This document shows positions 1 through 5,508 of a DNA stretch of 7,650 bases, piece by piece. This DNA is from Chloroflexota bacterium (GTDB lineage: Bacteria > Chloroflexota > Dehalococcoidia > GIF9 > AB-539-J10). Under the pieces are notes generated by a model that saw only the letters and a list, made by a program, of their open reading frames with translations, was not told the origin of the DNA and ran no database searches. Position 1 is the stretch's first letter; each line of letters begins with the position of its first letter. A program made the position numbers and the translations under genes. Location of the stretch: NCBI GenBank assembly GCA_020346965.1, contig CP070793.1:951503-959152 (forward strand), given 5' to 3'.

Positions 1-1
1 C

Positions 2-250
2 GCCGAAACGGTAAACGATAGCCTTATAGACACGCTCGGGAGATGTATAAATACTGCCCTGACCACCCTCTTTGTGCTCTTAGCCCTGCTTCTTTTCGGC
101 GGAGCCACGATACACTATTTCGTTTTGGTACTACTCCTTGGCGTTATCATCGGCACCTACAGTTCTGTTTGCATCGCCGGTCAACTTCTGGTGGTATGGG
201 AAAGGCGAGAGTGGAGAGCACTGCTGCCTTTTGCCAAGAGGACTGGTTAA
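2..250 (+). CDS. secF: Protein translocase subunit SecF, C-terminal fragment (5' end outside window)
   Basis: An open frame runs in from the left edge and ends at TAA 248-250, giving 82 visible residues. They match the last part of SecF, the inner-membrane partner of SecD that uses the proton gradient to help SecYEG export proteins. Visible hallmarks are an INTALTT stretch, then FGGATI at the end of one hydrophobic segment, then a second segment with GVIIGTYSSV, the conserved SecF/SecD 'GTYSS' block before the last membrane helix. The tail VVWERREWRALLPFAKRTG is short, basic and cytoplasmic. The start, the large periplasmic loop and any secD upstream lie outside the window. The gene converges on the deacetylase gene with only 19 bases between stops and no clear terminator. 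SecD shares some of these motifs, but the last residues and the FGGATI block fit SecF better. Confidence 0.82.
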   Translation, partial: AETVNDSLIDTLGRCINTALTTLFVLLALLLFGGATIHYFVLVLLLGVIIGTYSSVCIAGQLLVVWERREWRALLPFAKRTG

Positions 251-269
251 TACTCATAACTGAGAGCTA

Positions 270-1304
270 TTACCGAATACCGTGTATCTGCTTTATAGCC
301 TCGATATGCTCGTCAAATCGCTCGGGCTTTCTTGCCATTGATGCTGCTCCCAAGGGGTCATCTATCTCATAACTACCGAGAAGCACATCAAGAGTGGCTT
401 TTATGGAAGAAGCAACCACCTGAAGGTTATAGCCGCCTTCCAGTGTAAAAACCAGCCGTCCCTGGCATAGTTCAGCGGCCAGTTCTTTCAATATCATTAC
501 CATCTGTGCAAAACCCTTAATGCTTACCTTCATCATAGCCAGCTGGTCAGCCCAGTGAGCGTCAAAGCCTGCTGAAACCAGGATGAGCTGTGGCTGAAAT
601 CGCCGAGCTATCGGTACTAAGATCTCGTTGAAAGCTCTCAAGTATTCGTCATCGCCCCAGCTGGCATCCATAGGAAAGTTAACTGTAGTTTCCTCTCCTT
701 CACCACTTCCGGTTTCATCCATCCATCCTGTCCCCGGATAAAAGGGGTACTGGTGAGTGGAGAAGTAGAGGGCTCTGGGATCGGTATAAAAAGTATCCTG
801 CGTCCCATTACCATGATGGACATCAAAATCAACTATAAGAACATGGTTTAGATTGAACTTGTTTAGAGCGAATCTAGCAGCGACTGCCACATTATTGAAA
901 ATGCAGAAGCCCATTGCTCGATCACTAATAGCATGGTGCCCTGGCGGTCTGACCATAGCAAAAGCGTTATCTACCTCCCCCTGCATCACTGCCTCCGTAG
1001 CGACCAAGAGCCCACCGGCAGCATACAAGGCTACTTCGTACGATTTCGGAGACATTACGGTATCAGGGTCAAGCCAGCCGCCACCCTTTTCCGCTTTGCC
1101 CTTAAGGTAAGAGATGTACTCCGGCGTATGTACCATCTCCAGCTCTTCCAGCGAAGCCGGACGCGCATGCAGACAGGTGAGTTTCTCCTTGATCCCGGTT
1201 TCTTTCAAATGAGAAATCGTCTCCGCCAGCCTCCGAGAGTTCTCCACGTGGTTACCAGTATCATGGTCTAAATAGATTGGGTCATAAATCAGACCGGCTT
1301 TCAT
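270..1304 (-). CDS. Histone deacetylase superfamily protein (class-II-like / AcuC-type zinc deacetylase)
   Basis: This 344-residue protein spans a complete arginase-fold deacetylase domain. Such enzymes use zinc to remove acetyl groups from lysines, acetylpolyamines or small amides. All catalytic elements are visible: RPPGHH with the His pair H123/H124, DFDVHHGNGTQ with zinc ligands D161 and H163, AGFDAH with the third ligand D249, and EGGYN with the transition-state tyrosine Y292. Having Tyr rather than His there predicts activity. HQYPFYPGTG (about 184-193) is typical of the bacterial HDLP/HDAH and class II group. The N-terminus has HDTGNHVENSRRL in place of the commoner HPERPERL. The ATG fits the family start (MKAGLIYDP), but there is no Shine-Dalgarno sequence; a -10-like box lies six bases upstream, suggesting a leaderless mRNA. 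It is divergent from the phosphatase gene. The substrate cannot be read from sequence; acetylpolyamine amidohydrolase or AcuC-like acetyl-CoA synthetase deacetylase are both possible. Confidence 0.9.
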   Translation of the reverse strand: MKAGLIYDPIYLDHDTGNHVENSRRLAETISHLKETGIKEKLTCLHARPASLEELEMVHTPEYISYLKGKAEKGGGWLDPDTVMSPKSYEVALYAAGGLLVATEAVMQGEVDNAFAMVRPPGHHAISDRAMGFCIFNNVAVAARFALNKFNLNHVLIVDFDVHHGNGTQDTFYTDPRALYFSTHQYPFYPGTGWMDETGSGEGEETTVNFPMDASWGDDEYLRAFNEILVPIARRFQPQLILVSAGFDAHWADQLAMMKVSIKGFAQMVMILKELAAELCQGRLVFTLEGGYNLQVVASSIKATLDVLLGSYEIDDPLGAASMARKPERFDEHIEAIKQIHGIR

Positions 1305-1310
1305 GCTCGC

Positions 1311-1340
1311 ATCATATCAAAGGTATTCGAGCAAAAACAA
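1311..1340 (-). promoter_or_regulatory. Putative promoter of the deacetylase gene, probably giving a leaderless transcript
   Basis: On the minus strand a TATGAT -10-like box (1311-1316) and a TTGTTT -35-like box (1335-1340) are separated by 18 bases. The -10 box ends six bases before the ATG at 1304, so a start site at normal distance would fall on or next to the A of the start codon. The lack of a ribosome binding site fits this. The hexamers match consensus only partly, and sequence alone is weak evidence. Confidence 0.4.
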
Positions 1341-1368
1341 TGATGGACGTAGCTTTCTGGAGCAAGTA

Positions 1369-1398
1369 TTGATTTTTATCGCGGAAAACATCTATGCT
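1369..1398 (+). promoter_or_regulatory. Weak candidate promoter for the phosphatase gene
   Basis: TTGATT (1369-1374) and TATGCT (1393-1398) lie 18 bases apart on the plus strand, each matching the sigma-70 consensus at four of six positions. If used, transcription would begin near 1405, inside the first codons of the longest reading frame. That would favour the internal ATG at 1436 as the real phosphatase start. A promoter is expected in this 89-base divergent gap, but this one is only a candidate. Confidence 0.25.
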
Positions 1399-2227
1399 GT
1401 CGGAAACACAGTGCCGTGAAGGAAAGCTTTGTCTCATGACCAGAGAAGAAATCAAAGAACTGCTCGACAAGGCAGAGAAGCAGTTTGCCTCGGAAGAGAA
1501 GTTAATAATACTGGAATCAGATACGCTCATTTTCGTCGGAGATACGCATGGTGATCTCGAAGCCACAGAGAAAATTATCCGCAGGTATCTCAAGTCGGAT
1601 AATAAGCTCGTTTTTCTGGGCGACTATGTTGACCGGGGACCGGCTTCCCTGGAGAACATTAACTTCTTGCTTGGGCAGAAAATTGAGCACCCCGATTCTA
1701 TTCATCTGCTTATGGGAAATCACGAAGGCTATTCCGTTGTCAGCTTCCACCCGGCCGATTTCTGGGAAGGATTGGATACCGAACTTCGCCAGCGATATAG
1801 TGAGGTCCTTTCCAAGTTACCTCTGGCCGTATCCACACAGAGTGGCATTATTGCACTGCACGGAGCGCTCCCCGATATATCAGGTTCAGAAGATATAAGA
1901 AGGACTGAACTAGGTAGTGCTGAATGGCGCCAAATAACGTGGGGCGATTGGCAGGAAAGGGAAGGCGAGTTCCTGGGAACCGATCCATATACAGGTAGAC
2001 CCCAATTCGGGCAAGGTTGGTTCGAGGAAATCATGTCTCGCCTCGGCAAAAGTGTCCTTATCAGGTCCCACCAGCCAGATGCCCCATCGACGATGTATAG
2101 TAAGAGATGCCTTACTATATTCACCTCGTCAGCTTACAGATATTATGTTTCTGAGCGCACGATTGCCCTGGTTGAATCGAAAAGAGTGGTAAAAAACACA
2201 GACGATATAGACATTGAGATTATCTAA
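1394..2227 (+). CDS. PPP-family metallophosphoesterase (eukaryote-like Ser/Thr protein phosphatase)
   Basis: This 277-residue protein carries the full signature set of the PPP phosphatases (PP1/PP2A-like), which use two metal ions to hydrolyse phosphoesters, usually phosphoserine or phosphothreonine. Visible motifs are GDTHGD (D50, H52), GDYVDRG (D77, R81), GNHE (N109, H110), LHGALP (H156) and RSHQ (R224, H226), followed by KRCLTIFTSSAY, which aligns with the PP1 block ending in SAPNY. The usual HGG has become HGA. No signal peptide or membrane segment is seen, so it is probably cytoplasmic. The start is uncertain. ATG 1394 has only GGA eight bases upstream, while ATG 1436 (residue 15, MTREEIKELL) follows a GAAGGAAAG stretch and drops 14 residues that look unconserved. 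The longer form is given here; the shorter is at least as likely. No cognate kinase is visible. A nucleotide or bis-nucleoside tetraphosphate substrate remains possible. Confidence 0.88.
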   Translation: MLSETQCREGKLCLMTREEIKELLDKAEKQFASEEKLIILESDTLIFVGDTHGDLEATEKIIRRYLKSDNKLVFLGDYVDRGPASLENINFLLGQKIEHPDSIHLLMGNHEGYSVVSFHPADFWEGLDTELRQRYSEVLSKLPLAVSTQSGIIALHGALPDISGSEDIRRTELGSAEWRQITWGDWQEREGEFLGTDPYTGRPQFGQGWFEEIMSRLGKSVLIRSHQPDAPSTMYSKRCLTIFTSSAYRYYVSERTIALVESKRVVKNTDDIDIEII

Positions 2228-2252
2228 AGTCGCTCGAGACTTCAATTGACTA

Positions 2253-2261
2253 TGTTATAAT
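2253..2261 (+). promoter_or_regulatory. Extended -10 promoter element before the zinc-ribbon gene
   Basis: TGTTATAAT is a perfect extended -10 element (TGnTATAAT), in an AT-rich stretch right after the phosphatase stop. A TTGACT (2246-2251) lies only four bases from the TATAAT, too close to serve as its -35, so activity would rest on the extended -10. The predicted start, near 2268, leaves a leader of about 23 bases holding the GAGGTG ribosome site. This would make the zinc-ribbon-lemA-htpX-GNAT run a unit of its own, separate from the phosphatase. Confidence 0.5.
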
Positions 2262-2276
2262 ATTACATAACCCTAT

Positions 2277-2282
2277 GAGGTG
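2277..2282 (+). promoter_or_regulatory. Shine-Dalgarno site that decides the zinc-ribbon gene start
   Basis: GAGGTG lies eight bases before ATG 2291. A GTG three codons upstream (2282-2284) is in frame and would give a longer protein, but it overlaps this site and has no site of its own. ATG 2291 is therefore the better start. Confidence 0.65.
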
Positions 2283-2290
2283 TGAGCATA

Positions 2291-2710
2291 ATGATATGCC
2301 CTGTTTGTAAATACGATATGCTAGTTGTTGAGTATCAAAATATCGAGCTCGATTACTGCAATAGCTGTAAGGGCGTATGGTTTGACTCTGGAGAACTCGA
2401 TCTCTTGCTTAAGTCGTACGGGCTGGAAGAGCCAAAGACATTCTTTGACGGGATCTTCAACTCCCAAGAAGCAGCTTCTGCGGAAAAGAAACGGAATTGC
2501 CCCATATGTAGCGATAAGATGAAAAAGGCAACAGTAGTTGGGCAACCTGAAATCCTCATCGATGCATGCCCTGACAAACATGGATTGTGGTTTGACGGAG
2601 GTGAGGTCACTCAACTGATAGGACGTCTAGCTGGGGAACAGTCGCCAAAAAGTGACTCTAGAGAAAAGGTTATCAGCTTTCTGGAGGAAGTATTCAGAAC
2701 CCCGGATTAA
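2291..2710 (+). CDS. Double zinc-ribbon protein, zf-TFIIB type
   Basis: This small soluble protein of 139 residues consists of two tandem zinc ribbons of the kind named zf-TFIIB. The first has C3 and C6 (CPVC), C23 and C26 (DYCNSCKGVWFDSGEL). The second has C70 and C73 (CPIC), C93 and H97 (DACPDKHGLWFDGGEV). The repeated G(V/L)WFD(S/G)GE after each knuckle is the family hallmark. The segment between (about 40-65) is probably a flexible linker, and the C-terminus (120-139) is charged. There is no enzyme motif, signal peptide or membrane segment. The molecular role of the family is not established; metal binding and protein or nucleic-acid contact are inferred from the fold. ATG 2291 is preferred to the in-frame GTG 2282 because GAGGTG is well placed for it. 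LemA starts 53 bases downstream, so co-transcription with lemA and the protease is likely. Confidence 0.88.
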   Translation: MICPVCKYDMLVVEYQNIELDYCNSCKGVWFDSGELDLLLKSYGLEEPKTFFDGIFNSQEAASAEKKRNCPICSDKMKKATVVGQPEILIDACPDKHGLWFDGGEVTQLIGRLAGEQSPKSDSREKVISFLEEVFRTPD

Positions 2711-2750
2711 ATGGCAACGGAGATTTGAAAATACTCCGAGAATATTAGTT

Positions 2751-2759
2751 AAGGAGGTG
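2751..2759 (+). promoter_or_regulatory. Strong Shine-Dalgarno site of lemA
   Basis: AAGGAGGTG is close to a perfect complement of the 16S rRNA 3' end, and its GGAGG core ends six bases before ATG 2764. It is the strongest ribosome site in the window and contrasts with the protease gene downstream, which has none. This suggests high LemA translation. Confidence 0.8.
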
Positions 2760-2763
2760 TCAT

Positions 2764-3330
2764 ATGCCAATAGGAGCTTGGGTGGTTATCGGTATCGTTG
2801 TGGTTCTTGCCATCATATTGTTTGCTCTCTACAACGGCCTGGTCAGGCTGCGTAACCAAGTAAAGAATGCCTGGGCGCAGATTGACGTTCAGCTAAAGCG
2901 CCGCTACGACCTCATTCCTAACCTCGTGGAGACTGCCAAGGGCTATATGAAACACGAGCGAGAAACCCTCGAAGCAGTGACCAAAGCCCGCAATCTTGCC
3001 CAGCAAGCCTCGTCTGCAGGAGCCGGTGAGCGAGCTAAAGCCGAAGGTGAGTTAAGCTCAGTTCTATCCCGTTTACTAGCTGTGGTGGAGAACTACCCAG
3101 ACCTCAAAGCCAATCAGAACTTCCTGGCACTTCAGGAGGAACTTACCTCGACCGAGAACAAGATAAGCTTCTCACGCCAGTTTTACAATGATTCAGTCCT
3201 GAGGTACAACAACCAGACGCAGATGGTCCCGTCTAATATCGTTGCCACCATGTTCGGGTTCAAGGCCAGTGAATTCTTTGAGGTTCAGCTAACCGCTGAA
3301 AGAGAAGCGCCCAAAGTCAGTTTCACATAA
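2764..3330 (+). CDS. lemA: LemA family membrane protein
   Basis: This 188-residue protein has the normal LemA length and layout. A single N-terminal membrane helix (about 4-23, [18 protein letters not shown]) is followed by a long helical domain. Family blocks are plain: [24 protein letters not shown] (34-57, the latter part being the core RRYDLIPNL), [13 protein letters not shown] (108-120), [12 protein letters not shown] (123-134) and [12 protein letters not shown] (138-149). The helical part is thought to form a bundle outside the membrane. The biochemical role of LemA is unsettled, but it is commonly encoded beside HtpX-like or TPM-domain proteins and linked to envelope maintenance. Here the protease gene follows after 18 bases, so the two are surely co-transcribed. 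ATG 2764 is fixed by the very strong ribosome site. The gene ends with two stops in a row (TAA TAG, 3328-3333). Confidence 0.95.
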   Translation: MPIGAWVVIGIVVVLAIILFALYNGLVRLRNQVKNAWAQIDVQLKRRYDLIPNLVETAKGYMKHERETLEAVTKARNLAQQASSAGAGERAKAEGELSSVLSRLLAVVENYPDLKANQNFLALQEELTSTENKISFSRQFYNDSVLRYNNQTQMVPSNIVATMFGFKASEFFEVQLTAEREAPKVSFT

Positions 3331-3348
3331 TAGCAAGACACCGCGGCC

Positions 3349-4551
3349 GTGTGGGAACAGATTAGGTCTAATCAGGTAAGGTCGGTAGTGCTAACAATAG
3401 GCATGGGAGCACTGCTGGTTGTTATCGGCTATTTCCTGGGATTGTACTTTTTTGACAACGCCTTCGCAGGTCTGCTTATTGCCATACTAGTATGGGCGGT
3501 CTTGAGTTTAATCGGTTATTTCCAGGGTGACAGTATCCTGCTTAGTATGTCGAGGGCGAAGAAAATCAAACGTGATGACCACCCCCGCTTATATAATATC
3601 GTTGAGGAAATGAAGATTGCCTCCGGCCTGGAGAAAATGCCCAACATATACATCATTGATGACCCAGCACTGAATGCCTTCGCCACTGGTCGTGACCCCA
3701 ATCGGGCATCCGTAGCTATTACGTCGGGATTACTACAAAAATTGAACCGCGATGAACTACAAGGGGTCATCGCCCACGAGATATCCCACGTCAAGAACCG
3801 GGATGTGCTGCTGATGTCGATGTGTAGTATCCTGCTCGGCACTATCGTTATCCTGGCCTGGTATGGATCACGTATCATGATTTTTGGCAGCATGACCGGG
3901 TCAAGAAGAAGCTCCTCATCAGGTGGGGGCGGGCAGGGCCAGGCAATCATTCTGATCATATCACTCGTGTTCATCATATTGGCGCCGATTATGGCGCAGC
4001 TTATCTATTTCGCCATCTCTAGGAAGAGAGAGTACCTGGCAGATGCCTCGGCAGCGCTCTACACCAGGTACCCTGAGGGACTGGCCTCAGCCCTCGAAAA
4101 GCTGGGTACTTCAACGGGGCAGTTAAAATCAGCCAATAAGGCCACAGCCCCTATGTATATAGTCAATCCTTTCCGCAAGAAAGGCATGAGAGCCAGCGAC
4201 CTCTCTAGCACCCACCCCCCTATATCGGAGCGGATACGCATTCTGCGTGCCATGGCTGGTGCCTCCTTCAACGACTATGACCAGGCTTACAGCGAGGTTC
4301 ACAGAGGTAAGGGAGTTATACCCGCTGCCAGCCTTGCCGCCGAAACAGTCCCGATAGCAACGATAAAACTGGAAGGTGAAGCAGGTGAGCCAACCGAGAT
4401 ACAGCGAGCCAGGGAAACCTCCGACGTAATGTGGCAGTTAAATAACTATAACACCATCACCTGTGACTGTGGTACCAAGTTGCGAGTGCCACCTAAGTTC
4501 AAAGGGCCAACAATCAAGTGCCCTCATTGCGGTAGAACACACCAGGTTTAA
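3349..4551 (+). CDS. htpX: HtpX-like M48 zinc metalloprotease with a C-terminal zinc-ribbon extension
   Basis: This 400-residue membrane protease is clearly longer than typical HtpX (about 290-300). Membrane segments fall near 13-35, 38-58, 153-173 and 199-223. The zinc site is HEISH (H143, E144, H147), with the third ligand probably E228 in SRKREYLADASA. LSSTHPPISERIRIL (285-299) is the conserved M48B end block. HtpX-type proteases degrade damaged or misfolded membrane proteins from the cytoplasmic side. A loop at 180-198 is Ser/Gly-rich, common in this family. After about residue 305 an extra tail ends in a four-cysteine knuckle, C372-x-C374 and C391-x-x-C394, preceded by an acidic linker. 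The start is GTG: the family-typical MWEQIRSN begins there, although no ribosome site is seen, so coupling to lemA translation is likely. The htpX symbol reflects the family; strict orthology to E. coli HtpX is not shown. Confidence 0.93.
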   Translation: MWEQIRSNQVRSVVLTIGMGALLVVIGYFLGLYFFDNAFAGLLIAILVWAVLSLIGYFQGDSILLSMSRAKKIKRDDHPRLYNIVEEMKIASGLEKMPNIYIIDDPALNAFATGRDPNRASVAITSGLLQKLNRDELQGVIAHEISHVKNRDVLLMSMCSILLGTIVILAWYGSRIMIFGSMTGSRRSSSSGGGGQGQAIILIISLVFIILAPIMAQLIYFAISRKREYLADASAALYTRYPEGLASALEKLGTSTGQLKSANKATAPMYIVNPFRKKGMRASDLSSTHPPISERIRILRAMAGASFNDYDQAYSEVHRGKGVIPAASLAAETVPIATIKLEGEAGEPTEIQRARETSDVMWQLNNYNTITCDCGTKLRVPPKFKGPTIKCPHCGRTHQV

Positions 4552-4589
4552 GAAGATGGCCGCTGCCAATCAAATCTCCTAATGTACCA

Positions 4590-5486
4590 ATGGTATGTGA
4601 GGGAAAACGAGACCTTTTACTCGCCATGTTGCCAGAGAATCCTGAGACAGTTATCTGGATCCATCTGCTGACACAAGACGCCTGCAATGTCTACACTACT
4701 GACAACCAGAGTCCCAGGTTAGTGGCCGTTCTCCAATCGAAAGACCTGCCCACAGAACCTGCTGGTTTTGGTTCAGACGCCAATGCCCTGTGGCAAGAGC
4801 TCACTCACGTGAAAGGCTGGCAGTGCATTCTGGTTGACAAAGAGGTTGCCCCTCCACTCGGAGAAATCATCTCTAGTCAGTTGAAAACACGAGTTCGTTT
4901 CCTGGATGATGTTTATCACATCCCGCGTGGGCGAATCTTGCCCTTCGAATGTGAGTCGATCCGCCGGCTTCAGCTTGATGACCTGACTTTGCTGGAGGCT
5001 TTGCCTAGCGAGGCACAACCAATTGGATTCTGGGGAGATCTCCGAACATCGTTGATAGAGGGACTGGCCGTGGGTGCTATTGCTCAAGGCCAGGTTGTGG
5101 CCGCTTCCTTTGTCGCTGCTCGTGGACAGCGGTATGCCGATATCGGTGTCTATGTTCTGGAGAAGTATAGACAGCAGGGCCTAGCCACAGCTGCTGCTTC
5201 GCTTGTCGCCCGATCAGTGCAAATTGAAGGGCTAATTCCGGTTTGGAGCTGCGGTTCGGATAACTTCGCATCGCTCAAACTTGCCCGGAAGCTGGGGTTC
5301 AGCGAGATTTCCAGACGAACGTATGTCGTCATCCAAGAGTACCTTGCCAACGTCTCCGGCCCGGCATACCCTGTACCCAATGAAAGAGAGAGGAAGCGGT
5401 TGGATGAAGCAGTTCATCCATTCGGAGCAGAACTGAGCAATCATCTCAATTGCCCAGGCAGAGCAAAGTGTCGAGAGGACTCTTAG
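4590..5486 (+). CDS. GNAT-family N-acetyltransferase
   Basis: This 298-residue protein has a C-terminal GNAT fold that transfers an acetyl group from acetyl-CoA to an unidentified amine. The acetyl-CoA loop is visible as IGVYVLEKYRQQGLAT (about 185-200, with the Q/R-x-x-G-x-A core RQQGLA at 194-199). It is followed by PVWSCGSDNFASLKLARKLGF (217-237), in which the W-x-C-x-x-x-N-x-x-S-x-x-L-A pattern resembles the GNAT_acetyltran group (PF12746 type). Residues 1-120 form a separate, less conserved N-terminal domain, as is common in that group. The last 45 or so residues extend past the domain and are polar. ATG 4590 has no convincing ribosome site; ATG 4626 (residue 13) is an alternative. The gene follows the protease by 38 bases in the same direction and is probably the last in its transcript. 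No membrane segment is seen, and the substrate is unknown. Confidence 0.85.
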   Translation: MVCEGKRDLLLAMLPENPETVIWIHLLTQDACNVYTTDNQSPRLVAVLQSKDLPTEPAGFGSDANALWQELTHVKGWQCILVDKEVAPPLGEIISSQLKTRVRFLDDVYHIPRGRILPFECESIRRLQLDDLTLLEALPSEAQPIGFWGDLRTSLIEGLAVGAIAQGQVVAASFVAARGQRYADIGVYVLEKYRQQGLATAAASLVARSVQIEGLIPVWSCGSDNFASLKLARKLGFSEISRRTYVVIQEYLANVSGPAYPVPNERERKRLDEAVHPFGAELSNHLNCPGRAKCREDS

Positions 5487-5508
5487 TCCGGTCTTCCTGT
5501 TCAGGCTT

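Noticed and set aside
251..269. Terminator between secF and the deacetylase gene
   Set aside because: Only CTCA-TAAC-TGAG (253-264), a four-pair stem without a T-run, is visible.
43..372. Open frame of 109 codons on the plus strand at the left edge
   Set aside because: It overlaps the SecF tail in another frame and runs into the antisense of the deacetylase gene. The peptide is Arg/Cys/Ser-rich and resembles no family, while the SecF frame gives a clear match.
933..1271. Open frame of 112 codons antisense to the deacetylase gene
   Set aside because: The strand opposite carries all zinc-deacetylase motifs; this peptide is a shadow with no recognisable domain.
1729..2124. Open frame of 131 codons antisense to the phosphatase
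   Set aside because: Shadow of a well-supported gene; no ribosome site or motif.
2227..2242. AAGTC-GCTCGA-GACTT hairpin just after the phosphatase stop
   Set aside because: A five-pair stem, no T-run after it; too weak to call a terminator.
2246..2251. TTGACT as a -35 box for the zinc-ribbon promoter
   Set aside because: It is only four bases from TATAAT, far short of the 16-18 needed; the extended -10 explains the promoter better.
3516..3977. Open frame of 153 codons antisense to the protease
   Set aside because: The hydrophobic pattern comes from the reverse complement of membrane-helix codons; the protease on the other strand is certain.
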